A stretch of 32,662 bases of DNA from Rhizobacter sp. (GTDB lineage: Bacteria > Pseudomonadota > Gammaproteobacteria > Burkholderiales > Burkholderiaceae_C), in the NCBI GenBank assembly GCA_021153565.1, contig JAJKJU010000320.1, forward strand, positions 1 to 32,662, written 5' to 3'. This document shows positions 6,700 to 16,478 of this stretch, one piece after another (within the stretch, counting starts at the first letter, position 1; every line of letters starts with the position of its first letter). The position numbers and the translations under genes were made by a program. Below the pieces are notes generated by a model, which saw only the letters and a list, made by a program, of their open reading frames with translations, was not told the DNA's origin and ran no database searches.

Positions 6700-7869
6700 A
6701 TGCAATCAGTAGGAATCGTCGCGCCGCAGTCGCGACACTTCGCCGAGCCCCTGCCGCTGCGAAGCGGCGCGCAGTTGCGCGACTACACGCTGGTCTATGA
6801 GACCTACGGAACGCTCAATGCGGACAAGAGCAATGCCGTGCTCGTGTGCCACGCCCTCAACGCCTCGCACCACGTGGCAGGCACCCACCAGGGCGCGGAA
6901 AAGAGCGTCGGCTGGTGGGACAACCTGGTTGGCCCAGGCAAGCCGCTCGACACCCATCGGTTCTACGTCATCTGCGTCAACAACCCCGGCTCGTGCTTCG
7001 GCTCGACCGGTCCGATGCACATCAACCCGGTCACAGGCAAGCCCTACGGCGCTGACTTTCCGGTTCTCACCGTGGAGGACTGGGTGGATGCGCAGGCGCG
7101 CCTGCTCGATGCAATGGGCATCACGCAGCTCGCCGCGGTGCTGGGCGGCAGCCTCGGGGGCATGCAGGCGCTGGGCTGGTCGCTGCGCTACCCCGACCGG
7201 CTGCGCCACTGCATCGCGATCGCGACGGCGCCCAACCTGTCGGCACAGAACATCGCGTTCAACGAAGTGGCCCGGCGCGCCATCGTGACCGACCCGGACT
7301 TCCACGGCGGGCATTTCTACGAACACGGCGTGATCCCAAAGCGCGGCCTGCGTGTGGCGCGCATGATCGGCCACATCACCTACCTGAGCGACGACGCGAT
7401 GGAGGAGAAATTCGGCCGCTGCATGAAGGCCGACACGCTCAACTACAGCACACAGGCCATCGAGTTCGAAATCGAAAGCTACCTGCGCTACCAGGGCGAC
7501 AAGTTCAGCGACTACTTCGACGCAAACACCTACCTGCTGATCACCCGGGCGCTCGACTACTTCGACCCGGCGCGCGATCACCACGGCGATCTGACTGCCG
7601 CCTTCGCCAAGGCGACGTGCCAGTTCCAGCTCGTGAGTTTCACGACCGACTGGCGTTTCTCGCCGGCACGTTCACGCGAGATCGTGAAGGCGCTGCTCGA
7701 CAACAAACATCGCGTGAGCTATGCAGAAATCGAGGCACCGCATGGGCACGACGCGTTCTTGCTCGACGATCCGAGGTACCACAACCTGCTGCGTGCAACT
7801 TTCGACAACATCGCCAAGGAGACCGCGGACGTGAAGCCTGTGATGGCCTTCAAGGGAGTGGCGAGATGA
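6700..7869 (+). CDS. metX: Homoserine O-acyltransferase MetX
   Basis: Predicted 389-residue alpha/beta-hydrolase-fold enzyme that acylates the hydroxyl of homoserine, the first committed step of methionine synthesis. The nucleophile elbow GGSLGGMQ is intact with Ser151. [11 protein letters not shown] (about 51-61) and [12 protein letters not shown] (about 94-105) are family motifs; the catalytic Asp lies in the TDWRFSP region and the His in [11 protein letters not shown] near the C-terminus. Length matches MetX (370-400 aa). Whether acetyl-CoA or succinyl-CoA is used cannot be settled here; several proteobacterial MetX proteins use succinyl-CoA. The start follows a family A element by 15 bp and has only a weak AGCGGA site. 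Its stop overlaps the metW start (ATGA), so the two are coupled. Confidence 0.95.
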   Translation: MQSVGIVAPQSRHFAEPLPLRSGAQLRDYTLVYETYGTLNADKSNAVLVCHALNASHHVAGTHQGAEKSVGWWDNLVGPGKPLDTHRFYVICVNNPGSCFGSTGPMHINPVTGKPYGADFPVLTVEDWVDAQARLLDAMGITQLAAVLGGSLGGMQALGWSLRYPDRLRHCIAIATAPNLSAQNIAFNEVARRAIVTDPDFHGGHFYEHGVIPKRGLRVARMIGHITYLSDDAMEEKFGRCMKADTLNYSTQAIEFEIESYLRYQGDKFSDYFDANTYLLITRALDYFDPARDHHGDLTAAFAKATCQFQLVSFTTDWRFSPARSREIVKALLDNKHRVSYAEIEAPHGHDAFLLDDPRYHNLLRATFDNIAKETADVKPVMAFKGVAR

Positions 7870-8453
7870 GCGATCGCAAGGACATGGAACTCATCGCCGA
7901 GCTGGTGCCCCACGGCTCGCGCGTGCTCGATCTCGGCTGCGGCAATGGCGAACTGCTCGCTCTGCTGCGCGACACGCGGCAGTGCACCGGCTACGGCGTT
8001 GAGATCAGCGACGAGAACGTACTGGCCTGCACGCGGCGCGGCGTCAACGTCATCCAGCTCAACCTGGAAGAGGGGCTGGCTCTCTTCGAAGACCAGAGCT
8101 TCGATGTGGTGCTGCAGCTCGACACGATGCAACACCTTCGCAACACCGAGAAAATGCTTCGCGAGACGGCGCGGGTCGGGCGCATCGGCATCGTGAGCTT
8201 TCCAAACTTCGCACACTGGCCCAACCGCCTGCACGTCATCGTGGGCCGCATGCCAGTGACGCGCACGCTGCCGTATCAGTGGTATGACACGCCAAACATC
8301 CGAGTCGGCACGTATGCCGACTTCGAAGTGCTGGCGCGAAAGGGCGGGCTGCGCGTGCTCGACTCATTTGGCATCCAGAAGGGCGAGGCAGTGCGGACAC
8401 TCCCGAACCTGATGGCCAGCGTCGCGGTCTTCAAGTTCGATCGCGGCGGATGA
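7866..8453 (+). CDS. metW: Methionine biosynthesis protein MetW
   Basis: Predicted 195-residue protein with a class I SAM-dependent methyltransferase fold. Motif I is [12 protein letters not shown] at 20-31, followed by the acidic [11 protein letters not shown] strand and [13 protein letters not shown] (motif II region). [19 protein letters not shown] and [12 protein letters not shown] are MetW family signatures. In other proteobacteria MetW acts with MetX, and the pair is required for homoserine acylation in some species; a partner role rather than a demonstrated methyltransferase reaction is the safer description. The ATG lies within the metX stop (ATGA). Length is typical (about 195 aa). 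An open frame further upstream, inside metX, is rejected as it has no homology. Confidence 0.95.
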   Translation: MSDRKDMELIAELVPHGSRVLDLGCGNGELLALLRDTRQCTGYGVEISDENVLACTRRGVNVIQLNLEEGLALFEDQSFDVVLQLDTMQHLRNTEKMLRETARVGRIGIVSFPNFAHWPNRLHVIVGRMPVTRTLPYQWYDTPNIRVGTYADFEVLARKGGLRVLDSFGIQKGEAVRTLPNLMASVAVFKFDRGG

Positions 8454-8697
8454 TCGGCGGGCAGTGCTGCGCGCGGTTTGCCCACCATTTCGACAAGGAT
8501 AAGAAGCTTGCGACGTCATCTGTCGCTATGCACCGCTATTCTTTCGCGCCGCTCACCCAATACATCTCCAGCTTCCAGAGAAAAAAGCAAGCCGAGTGGC
8601 CTCTCCTGAAGGACCTATGCCGCGACCAAACAATGAAGTACCACGCCATCCGCGCGTCTCGCCACGGACGCCGTGGCATCTCCCAAAGGGGTCTTGC

Positions 8698-9921
8698 ATG
8701 CCTGTGCTGATCAAGCCCGCGACCGTTGTGTCGGCCGTGGTGGTGCTCTCGATGGTGCTGGCAGGTTGCAGCGCAAAGGACGGCGCAGCGCCCGCAGGCG
8801 GGCCGCCGGGTGGCGGCATGCCGCCACCTGAAGTTGGCGTTGTCGTCGCCACGCCGCGCCCAGTGGGGCTCGTCACGGAATTGCCCGGCCGCCTGGAAGC
8901 ATCGCGTGTCGCGCAGGTCCGTGCGCGCGCCGCCGGCATCCTGCAAAAGCGGCTGTTCCGCGAAGGCAGCGACGTGCGCGCCGGTCAACCGCTGTTCCAG
9001 ATCGACGCCGCGCCTTATCGGGCTGCTTTGCAAAGCGCGCAGGCGGGCTTCGCGCGGGCGCAGGCCAATCTCGCGCAGGCCACCGCCCAGGCCGAGCGAT
9101 TCAAGCCGCTGGTTGAAGCCAACGCCATCAGCAAGCAAGACTATGTGAACGCTGTCACCGCGCAACAGCAGGCGAAGGCCGATGTGGCCGCGGGTCAAGC
9201 TGCAGTGCAGACAGCGCAGATCAATCTCGCCTATGTGAACGTCACCGCGCCGATCTCCGGTCGCATCGGGCGTGCGCTTGTGACGGAGGGCGCGCTGGTT
9301 GGCCAGGGTGAAGCGACGCAGTTGGCCGTCGTGCAGCAGATCAGCCCGATGTATGTGAACTTCACACAATCGACCACCGATGTCTTGCGCCTTCGCAAAG
9401 GCCTTGCGAGCGGCCAGTACAAGCGCGCCACTGCCAGCGATAGCGCGCAGGTGCGCGTGGTGCTGGAAGACGGCAGCGAGTACGCGCAGCCGGGTCAACT
9501 GCTGTTTTCCGACCTCACGGTCGACCCGACCTCCGGCCAGATCACCTTGCGCGCCGAAGTGCCCAACCCCGACGGCGTGTTGTTGCCGGGCATGTACGTT
9601 CGCGTGCGCCTCGAAGAAGCGCAGGCCGACCACGGCATCGTCTTGCCGCAGCAGGCGGTGTCACGCTCGTCGCAGGGCGATACGGTGATGGTGGTCGCGA
9701 CCGACGGCAAAGTGTCGCCGCGGCCAGTCAAGGTCGGCGCCGCACACGGCGGGGAGTGGATCGTGCTCGACGGGCTCAAGCCGGGCGAGCAAGTGATGGT
9801 CGACGGCTTCCAGAAGCTGCGCGGGCCGACGCCGGTAAAGCCCGTGCCCTGGAAGCCCGGTGCGGCATCCAGTGCCGCATCCCAGGCAACATCCGCCGCG
9901 TCGCAAGCAGCCTCTCGCTGA
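8698..9921 (+). CDS. RND efflux periplasmic adaptor (AcrA/MexA-like lipoprotein)
   Basis: Predicted 407-residue membrane fusion protein joining the inner-membrane RND pump to the outer-membrane channel. The signal peptide ends in the lipobox LAGC (Cys near residue 24), followed by a Gly/Pro-rich linker. Then come the barrel segment (TELPGRLEASRVAQVRARAAG), the lipoyl half (REGSDVRAGQPLFQID), a helical hairpin about residues 100-170, the second lipoyl half (TAPISGRIGRALVTEGALV) and the beta-barrel with membrane-proximal domain. The tail is an unusual Ala/Ser/Gln run (repeated SAASQA). The start is the ATG with an AAAGGGG site and signal peptide; the longer frame from 8596 adds residues of no known type. 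It leads a three-gene operon, with the pump starting 2 bp after its stop. No regulator gene is adjacent. Confidence 0.92.
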   Translation: MPVLIKPATVVSAVVVLSMVLAGCSAKDGAAPAGGPPGGGMPPPEVGVVVATPRPVGLVTELPGRLEASRVAQVRARAAGILQKRLFREGSDVRAGQPLFQIDAAPYRAALQSAQAGFARAQANLAQATAQAERFKPLVEANAISKQDYVNAVTAQQQAKADVAAGQAAVQTAQINLAYVNVTAPISGRIGRALVTEGALVGQGEATQLAVVQQISPMYVNFTQSTTDVLRLRKGLASGQYKRATASDSAQVRVVLEDGSEYAQPGQLLFSDLTVDPTSGQITLRAEVPNPDGVLLPGMYVRVRLEEAQADHGIVLPQQAVSRSSQGDTVMVVATDGKVSPRPVKVGAAHGGEWIVLDGLKPGEQVMVDGFQKLRGPTPVKPVPWKPGAASSAASQATSAASQAASR

Positions 9922-9923
9922 CC

Positions 9924-12900
9924 ATGGCCAAGTTTTTCATTGACCGCCCCATCTTCGCGTGGGTGATTGCACTCTTCGTCATTGTGATTGGCAGCGTCGC
10001 CATCACGCAGCTGCCGGTCTCGCAGTACCCGCCCGTGGCGCCACCATCCATCGTCGTGTCGGCCGTATACCCCGGCGCGTCTGCACAGACGCTGGAAGAC
10101 AGCGTCATCAGCGTCATCGAGCAAGAGATGAACGGCTCACCCGGCCTCATCTACATGGAGTCGGTGAGTCAGGCCAACGGCTCGGGCACCATCACATTGA
10201 GCTTCGAGCCGGGCACGAGCCCCGACCTCGCACAAGTCGACGTGCAAAACCGCCTGGGCCGCGCCAGCCCACGCCTGCCCCAGGCCGTGACGCAGCAGGG
10301 CGTGCGCGTGGACAAGGCGCGGTCGAACTTCCTGCTCTTCACGATTCTTTCTTCCGACAACCCGGCCTACGACCCGATCGCGCTCGGCGACTACGCGTCA
10401 CGCAATGTGCTGCCCGAAATCCAGCGCATCCCGGGCGTGGGACAGGCACAGTTGTTCGGCACCGAGCGTGCCATGCGCATCTGGATCGATCCGGCCAAGC
10501 TCGTCGGCTTCAACCTGTCGCCCTCCGACGTGGCGCTGGCCATTCGTTCGCAGAACGCGCAGGTCTCCTCCGGCACCATCGGCGAGTTGCCGAACCTGCC
10601 CGGTCAGACGATCTCGGCGACCGTGGTGGTCAACGGCCAGTTGAGCAACGTCGAGCAATTCGGCAACATCGTGCTGCGTGCCAACCCCGACGGCTCGGCC
10701 GTGCGACTGCGCGACGTGGCACGCGTCGAACTCGGGGCGCAGACCTATGCCACGTCTGCACGTTTGAACGGCCGCCCATCGACCGGCATCGGCGTGCAGT
10801 TGTCGCCCTCGGGCAATGCACTCGGCACGGCCACCGCCATCCGCAAACGCATGGATGAGTTGTCTCCCTACTTCCCGCCGGGGGTGAAGTACAGCGTGCC
10901 TTACGACAGCTCGCGCTTCGTCAAGATTTCAATCACCCAAGTCGTCGAAACGCTGCTCGAAGCGGTGGCGCTCGTCTTCCTCGTGATGTTCCTGTTCCTG
11001 CAGAACTGGCGCTACACGGTCATCCCGACCATCGTCGTGCCAATCGCCCTGCTGGGCACATTCGGTGTGCTGCTCGCGCTTGGCTTCTCGATCAACGTGC
11101 TGACCATGTTCGGCATGGTGCTCGTGATCGGCATCGTGGTGGACGATGCGATCGTGGTGGTCGAAAACGTCGAACGCATCATGAGCGAAGAGGGCCTGCC
11201 GCCACGTGCCGCCACGCGCAAAGCCATGGGTCAGATCTCCGGCGCCATCGTCGGCGTGACAGTCGTGCTGATCTCGGTGTTCGTGCCGCTGGCATTCTTC
11301 TCGGGCTCGATCGGCAACATTTATCGCCAGTTCTCGGCGGTGATGGTGTCGTCCATCGGGTTGTCGGCCTTCATGGCGCTGTCGCTCACGCCCGCTTTGT
11401 GCGCGACCTTGCTCAAACCCGTTGAAGCGGGCCACCATCATGCGAAGGCCGGCTTCTTCGGCTGGTTCAACCGCGGCTTCTCGCGCACGGCCAAGCGTTA
11501 CGAAGGCTGGGTTGCACGCATTCTCAAGCGGGCAGCGCGCTTTCTGATCGTGTATGCCGCGATCATCGGCGTGGTGGTCTTCTTCTTTGCACGGCTTCCC
11601 GCTTCCTTCCTGCCCTCTGAAGACCAGGGCTACATGATCGTCAATGTGCAGTTGCCGCCGGGCGCCACGTTCAACCGCACGCGGGAGGCCATGGAACAGG
11701 TCGAAGATTTCATGCTCAAGCAGCCCGAAGTACAGAGCATGGTCGGCGTGCTGGGTTTCAGCTTTTCGGGCCAGGGGCAGAACGCGGGCCTCGCTTTCGT
11801 GACGCTCAAGGACTGGGCCGAACGCAAGGGCCCGGACCACGCCGCTCAGGCTGTGTCAGGCCGTGCGTTCGGTGCCTTGTCGCGGGTTCGCGATGCCTTC
11901 ATCTTCGCCCTGAGCCCGCCGCCGATTCCCGAGCTCGGCACCTCGTCGGGCTTCAACTTCCGCCTGCAAGATCGCGGCAGCAACGGCCATGCGGCTCTCG
12001 TCGCCGCGCGCAATCAACTGCTGGGCATGGCGTCGCAGAGCAAGCTGCTGACCGGCGTGCGGCCGGATGGCCTCGAAGACGCTTCGCAGCTGCAGCTCGA
12101 GATCGACCGCGACAAGGCGAATGCGCTGGGCGTGAGTTTCGATGCAATCAACGCCACGATCTCCACCGCGCTCGGCTCCGTCTACGTCAACGACTTCCCC
12201 AACGCCGGCCGCCTGCAACGGGTCATCGTGCAAGCCGATGCGCCCGCGCGCATGCAGCCCGACGACCTGCTGCGCATGAACGCCTTGAACGCGCGCGGCC
12301 AGCCCGTGCCCTTGTCGGCCTTCGCGACCACCCGTTGGATCACCGGCCCCATGCAGACCATCCGCTACAACGGCTACCCGACCATGCGCATTGCCGGCGA
12401 AGCCGCCCCGGGCCGCAGCACGGGTGAAGCCATGGACGAGATGGAGCGGCTCGCGGGCCAGCTTCCGCCTGGCTTCGCCTTCGAATGGACGGGCCAGTCG
12501 AGAGAAGAAAAGCTCTCCGGCTCGACCGCATTCATCCTGCTCGGCTTCTCGCTGCTCGCGGTGTTCCTGTGCCTCGCGGCTTTGTACGAAAGCTGGTCGA
12601 TTCCGTTGTCGGTCATCCTCGTTGTGCCGTTGGGCGTGCTGGGCGTGGTACTTGCGGCCAGCATGCGCGGGCTTGCCAACGACATCTACTTCAAGGTCGG
12701 ATTCATCACGGTGATCGGGCTGTCGGCAAAGAACGCGGTGCTGATCATCGAGTTTGCGAAGGACTTGCATGCGCAGGGCAAGAGCGTGATCGAGGCGGTG
12801 CTCACCGCCGCGCATCTGCGGTTCCGGCCGATCCTGATGACCTCGATGGCATTCATTCTCGGGGTGCTTCCGCTGGTGTTGTCGAGTGGGGCGGGTTCGG

Positions 12901-13121
12901 CGAGCCAGCGCGCGATCGGCACCGGCGTGATGGGCGGCATGTTCACCGCGACCTTGCTCGCGGTGTTCTTCGTGCCGGTGTTCTTCGTCGTGGTCCGCCG
13001 CCTCTTCAAGGGCAGCGAACGCCAGAGGAAGATGTATGCGCGTCAACTCAACGACAACGGCAACGGCGTGGTTGCGACACCGCCTGCCGCCGCCTCGACA
13101 CCAGGTGGTTCGCATGAGTAA
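9924..13121 (+). CDS. RND multidrug efflux pump, HAE-1 family (AcrB/MexB-like)
   Basis: Predicted 1065-residue proton-driven inner-membrane transporter. The N-terminus MAKFFIDRPIFAWVIALF is the standard first helix of the family. The proton-relay aspartates Asp407-Asp408 lie in GIVVDDAIVVVENVER at the same numbers as in AcrB, and the relay lysine is in GLSAKNAVLIIEFAK of the second half. Two large periplasmic loops and 12 membrane helices are evident from the hydrophobicity pattern. Length matches HAE-1 pumps (1030-1070 aa). Substrates are expected to be amphipathic antibiotics, detergents or dyes, but specificity cannot be read here. It starts 2 bp after the adaptor stop. Its own stop codon TAA (13119-13121) is also the left flanking TAA of a family A element, and the next gene starts inside its 3-prime end. 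Confidence 0.95.
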   Translation: MAKFFIDRPIFAWVIALFVIVIGSVAITQLPVSQYPPVAPPSIVVSAVYPGASAQTLEDSVISVIEQEMNGSPGLIYMESVSQANGSGTITLSFEPGTSPDLAQVDVQNRLGRASPRLPQAVTQQGVRVDKARSNFLLFTILSSDNPAYDPIALGDYASRNVLPEIQRIPGVGQAQLFGTERAMRIWIDPAKLVGFNLSPSDVALAIRSQNAQVSSGTIGELPNLPGQTISATVVVNGQLSNVEQFGNIVLRANPDGSAVRLRDVARVELGAQTYATSARLNGRPSTGIGVQLSPSGNALGTATAIRKRMDELSPYFPPGVKYSVPYDSSRFVKISITQVVETLLEAVALVFLVMFLFLQNWRYTVIPTIVVPIALLGTFGVLLALGFSINVLTMFGMVLVIGIVVDDAIVVVENVERIMSEEGLPPRAATRKAMGQISGAIVGVTVVLISVFVPLAFFSGSIGNIYRQFSAVMVSSIGLSAFMALSLTPALCATLLKPVEAGHHHAKAGFFGWFNRGFSRTAKRYEGWVARILKRAARFLIVYAAIIGVVVFFFARLPASFLPSEDQGYMIVNVQLPPGATFNRTREAMEQVEDFMLKQPEVQSMVGVLGFSFSGQGQNAGLAFVTLKDWAERKGPDHAAQAVSGRAFGALSRVRDAFIFALSPPPIPELGTSSGFNFRLQDRGSNGHAALVAARNQLLGMASQSKLLTGVRPDGLEDASQLQLEIDRDKANALGVSFDAINATISTALGSVYVNDFPNAGRLQRVIVQADAPARMQPDDLLRMNALNARGQPVPLSAFATTRWITGPMQTIRYNGYPTMRIAGEAAPGRSTGEAMDEMERLAGQLPPGFAFEWTGQSREEKLSGSTAFILLGFSLLAVFLCLAALYESWSIPLSVILVVPLGVLGVVLAASMRGLANDIYFKVGFITVIGLSAKNAVLIIEFAKDLHAQGKSVIEAVLTAAHLRFRPILMTSMAFILGVLPLVLSSGAGSASQRAIGTGVMGGMFTATLLAVFFVPVFFVVVRRLFKGSERQRKMYARQLNDNGNGVVATPPAAASTPGGSHE

Positions 13122-14670
13122 GGACATGGCCCGGAATAATTTCCCGTTTTGGGGGGCACAGGGAGGGATGCGATGCAAGGCGCTCCGAGCGCCGTGTGGC
13201 GAGCCACACAAGCGAGGAGCAACGCCGCAGCGCGCCCGCCCTGCGCCCCCCAAAACGGGAAATTATTCCGGGCCATGTCCTAAGCGTGTTCTTGTCGTCA
13301 TCGCCGCTGCGGCGGCGCTGTCGGGCTGCATGCCGCTCGCCCCAAAGTACGAGCGGCCGGCCGCACCGGTGCCAGGACGCTTTGCTTCAGACGACACCCC
13401 GGCCGCGGGACCCGTCGCAAGCGAGTTGGACTGGCAGAACTTCTTCGGCGACGAACGCCTCAAGCGACTCATAGCCGTTGCGCTTGCGAACAACCGCGAC
13501 CTGCGCATCGCCGCGCTCAACATCGAGCGGGCACGCGCGCTGTACCAGGTGCGTCGCGCCGATGAATGGCCGACCGTCGGCGTGGGCGTGACCGGCTCGC
13601 GCCAGCCGAACACGAACCAAAACGTCGGCGGCATCACGAGCCAGTACACCGCAGGCTTCGCCGTCACCGGCTATGAGCTCGACTTTTTCGGGCGCGTGCG
13701 CAGCCTGAGCAACGTGGCGCTGGCGCAATACCTCGCCACCGATGAAGCGCGCAAGACAGCGCAGATCGGTCTCGTGTCGGCGGTGGCCACGACCTACCTG
13801 GGGCTGCTGGCCGACGATCAACTCCTCAATGTGACGCGGCAGACGCTGGTCACGCGAGAAGAGTCACTCAAACTCACAAAGCTGAAGTTCGACAACGGCG
13901 CAGCATCGGAGCTTGACTTCCGCCAAGCCGAGTCCTTGTTTGAAGGCGCACGCGTGGCGCTCGCTCAACAGACGCGGCAACGTGCAGTGGACGAGAACCT
14001 CTTGGCCTTGTTGCTCGGGCAATCGGTTCCGTCTGATCTGCCTGCCGGGTTGCCGCTGACCGATCAAGGTGTCGTGGCCGACCTGCCTGCAGGCGTGCCA
14101 TCGGAGGTGCTGGCGCGGCGACCGGACATCCGCGCAGCGGAGCAACAACTCATCGCCGCCGACGCCAACATCGGCTCGGCGCGTGCCGCCTTCTTCCCGA
14201 AGATCACGCTGACGGGAAGCGTCGGCACAGCGAGTTCCGAACTCAACGGCCTCTTCAAGAGCGGATCGTTCGCGTGGACGCTCGCCTCCCAACTGCTGGT
14301 GCCGATCTTCGACGCGGGCCGCAACCGCGCGAACCTCGACGCAGCCAAGGTCGAGCGCGACATCGCGGTGGCGCAATACGAACGCGCCATCCAGACCGCC
14401 TTCCGCGAGGTCTCGGACGCCCTTGCCGGCCGTGCAACGCTCGGCGAGCAACTGCGCGCACAGACCGCGCAGACACATGCAGAGGAGGTACGCTTCCGTC
14501 TGGCCGACTTGCGCTACCACAATGGTGCGGCCAGCTATCTCGACGTGCTCGATGCCCAGCGCGCCCTTTTCGCGGCGCAGCAGGCACTGGTGCAGACGCA
14601 GGCTTTGCAAGTGCAGAGTCTGGTCGGTCTCTACAAAGTGTTGGGGGGCGGATGGAGAGAGGGCAAATAG
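13114..14670 (+). CDS. Efflux outer-membrane lipoprotein (NodT/OprM-like) with element-disrupted N-terminus
   Basis: Predicted 518-residue reading frame for the outer-membrane channel of the RND system. From residue 58 it reads as a canonical lipoprotein: RVLVVIAAAAALSGC with lipobox LSGC (Cys72), then PLAPKYERP and two TolC-like repeats (about residues 115-300 and 325-510). The ATG at 13114 overlaps the pump stop and has an AGGTGG site, so it is probably the native start. However, codons 4-57 derive from a family A element. Removing the element plus one flanking TAA (162 bp, 54 codons) restores M-S-K-R-V-L-V-V-I, an ideal 17-residue signal. No in-frame ATG, GTG or TTG lies between the element and the lipobox. 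Export may therefore be impaired, or the long n-region tolerated. Confidence 0.85.
   Translation: MSKDMARNNFPFWGAQGGMRCKALRAPCGEPHKRGATPQRARPAPPKTGNYSGPCPKRVLVVIAAAAALSGCMPLAPKYERPAAPVPGRFASDDTPAAGPVASELDWQNFFGDERLKRLIAVALANNRDLRIAALNIERARALYQVRRADEWPTVGVGVTGSRQPNTNQNVGGITSQYTAGFAVTGYELDFFGRVRSLSNVALAQYLATDEARKTAQIGLVSAVATTYLGLLADDQLLNVTRQTLVTREESLKLTKLKFDNGAASELDFRQAESLFEGARVALAQQTRQRAVDENLLALLLGQSVPSDLPAGLPLTDQGVVADLPAGVPSEVLARRPDIRAAEQQLIAADANIGSARAAFFPKITLTGSVGTASSELNGLFKSGSFAWTLASQLLVPIFDAGRNRANLDAAKVERDIAVAQYERAIQTAFREVSDALAGRATLGEQLRAQTAQTHAEEVRFRLADLRYHNGAASYLDVLDAQRALFAAQQALVQTQALQVQSLVGLYKVLGGGWREGK
13119..13283. mobile_element. Family A MITE-like element inserted in the efflux operon
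   Basis: Element body 13122-13280 (159 bp) begins GGACATGGCCCGGAATAATT and ends with its exact reverse complement apart from one base (AATTATTCCGGGCCATGTCC); TAA stands in direct orientation on both sides, consistent with a 3-bp target duplication. The central asymmetric part is in the opposite orientation to the copy at 6522. It encodes no transposase, so any mobility would need a protein supplied elsewhere. It adds 54 codons in frame to the outer-membrane gene. Confidence 0.75.
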
Positions 14671-14820
14671 AGGTGGCCCTTGTCCGACGGCACCGGGGTC
14701 AGCGAGGAAATTGCGCATTGCTCACTGATTAGCCGGATCTCACCCCTACAAAGGTTTCTTTCCGCCGCGCATTTGCTGCAGTCCTAAACTCGTCGCTTCC
14801 CCAAAAAGGAGCACCCCGTC

Positions 14821-16293
14821 ATGAATGCACGCGACACGCTGCCGCTTCAACCCGATGAAGCCACCGCCATCGGCGCATTCGCCGAGCGCACCTGGGACGA
14901 CGAGATCGTCCCGGCCCTCACCAACTACATTGCCATCCCCGCCAAGAGCCCGATGTTCGATGCCGACTGGCAGAAGAACGGGTTCATCGAGCGCGTGGTA
15001 CGTGACGCCGCCACATGGGTCGAGAGCAAGAAGGTCGCGGGACTCAAGCTCGAAGTGATCCGCCTCGAAGGCCGCACGCCCGTCATCTTCTTCGACGTGC
15101 CTTCGACCAAGCCGGGCAGTACCGACACCATCTGCCTGTATGGCCACCTCGACAAGCAGCCCGAGTTCAACGGCTGGCGCAGCGACCTCGGCCCCTGGAC
15201 GCCGAAGTACGAGAACGGCCTGCTCTATGGCCGCGGCGGCGCGGATGACGGTTATGCGATTTATGCCTCGCTCACCGCCATCATGGCGCTCGACAAGCAG
15301 GGTATTCCGCGTCCGCGCTGCGTGGGAATTGTCGAGGCATGCGAAGAGAGCGGCTCCTTCGACCTGCCGGCTTACATCGACCTGCTGCGCCCACGCCTGG
15401 GCAATGTCGGACTCGTCGTCTGCCTGGACAGCGGCGCCGGCAACTACGATCAGTTGTGGCTCACGACCAGCCTGCGCGGCAACGTGACGGGCACGCTCAA
15501 GGTCGAGATCCTCACCGAGGGCATCCACTCCGGCGACGCGAGCGGTCTGGTGCCGTCGAGCTTCCGCATCCTGCGCCAGTTGCTGGACCGACTGGAAGAT
15601 TCGAAGACGGGCAACTTGCTTCCGCAGAGCTTCCACTGCGAGATTCCGGCCGATCGCATCGAGCAGGCTCGTGCGACGGCGAAGATCCTTGGCGACGAAG
15701 TCTGGAAGCGTTTCCCCTGGGCTTGCGGCGCTGAGGGCACGCCGGCCCTCCCGACGACCACCGACCCGCTGCAGGCGCTGATCAACCGCACCTGGAAGCC
15801 GACCTTGAGCGTCACGGGCGTCGATGGATTCCCGGAATTGAAGAATGCCGGCAACGTGTTGCGGCCCTACACCGCGTTCAAGCTCTCGCTTCGCCTGCCG
15901 CCGCTGATCGACGGCAACGAGGCCGCTGCGAAGCTGAAGACGCTGCTGGAGGACAACGCGCCCTACAACGCGAAGGTGACCTTCCATGCAGATGGCCGCG
16001 CTGGCGCGCAAGGCGCGACAGGCTGGAATGCACCAACGATCACGCCGTGGCTCGAAGACGCGCTGCATGCCGCGTCGCAGGCGCATTACGGCGCACCTTG
16101 CGGATTCATCGGACAGGGCGGCACGATCCCGCTCATGAGCATGCTTCAGCAGGGCTTCCCCAAGGCGCAGATGATGGTCTGCGGCGTGCTCGGCCCGAAG
16201 AGCAATGCGCATGGGCCGAACGAGTTCTTGCACGTGCCGTATGGGAAGCGGTTGACGGCGGCAGTGGCACAGGTCATGGCAGCTTGCCCGTGA
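14821..16293 (+). CDS. M20-family metallopeptidase (dipeptidase-like)
   Basis: Predicted 490-residue zinc-dependent amidohydrolase or dipeptidase of the M20/M25/M40 (CNDP-like) group. Metal ligands are all visible: His109 in YGHLDKQPEF with Asp111, bridging Asp142 in GRGGADDGYA, catalytic Glu175 and ligand Glu176 in EACEESGS, Asp203 in CLDSGAG, and the late histidine in NAHGPNEFLHVPYGKR. The lid/dimerisation domain occupies about 215-380 (EGIHSGDASGLVPSS). Length fits M20 dipeptidases (460-500 aa). No signal peptide is visible, so it is cytosolic. An AAGGAG site lies upstream of the ATG. It stands alone, 150 bp after the efflux operon. Substrate (dipeptide, acylated amino acid or carbamoyl compound) cannot be told from sequence. 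Confidence 0.92.
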   Translation: MNARDTLPLQPDEATAIGAFAERTWDDEIVPALTNYIAIPAKSPMFDADWQKNGFIERVVRDAATWVESKKVAGLKLEVIRLEGRTPVIFFDVPSTKPGSTDTICLYGHLDKQPEFNGWRSDLGPWTPKYENGLLYGRGGADDGYAIYASLTAIMALDKQGIPRPRCVGIVEACEESGSFDLPAYIDLLRPRLGNVGLVVCLDSGAGNYDQLWLTTSLRGNVTGTLKVEILTEGIHSGDASGLVPSSFRILRQLLDRLEDSKTGNLLPQSFHCEIPADRIEQARATAKILGDEVWKRFPWACGAEGTPALPTTTDPLQALINRTWKPTLSVTGVDGFPELKNAGNVLRPYTAFKLSLRLPPLIDGNEAAAKLKTLLEDNAPYNAKVTFHADGRAGAQGATGWNAPTITPWLEDALHAASQAHYGAPCGFIGQGGTIPLMSMLQQGFPKAQMMVCGVLGPKSNAHGPNEFLHVPYGKRLTAAVAQVMAACP

Positions 16294-16439
16294 TCTCAAA
16301 ACTTTGATCTGAAAGAGCCCGCGGTTTTCGTCTCTCCCATCCCAGCCATCGTGAGGCGAAGCAACGCGGCCGATTCTCGTCCATCGTTCGATCAACGGTC
16401 TTCCTGACAGCGTATTCAGCAATTCATGACGGCACGACT

Positions 16440-16459
16440 TGAGCTTCAATTCAAGCTCA
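16440..16459. promoter_or_regulatory. Small dyad before the FliL-like gene
   Basis: TGAGCTT (16440-16446) and AAGCTCA (16453-16459) are exact inverted arms with a 6-base spacer, 19 bp before the start codon of the next gene. It could be an operator or a leader hairpin. The rest of the 185-bp gap shows nothing recognisable. Confidence 0.25.
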
Positions 16460-16478
16460 GCTCGAACGTCCCCACGCA

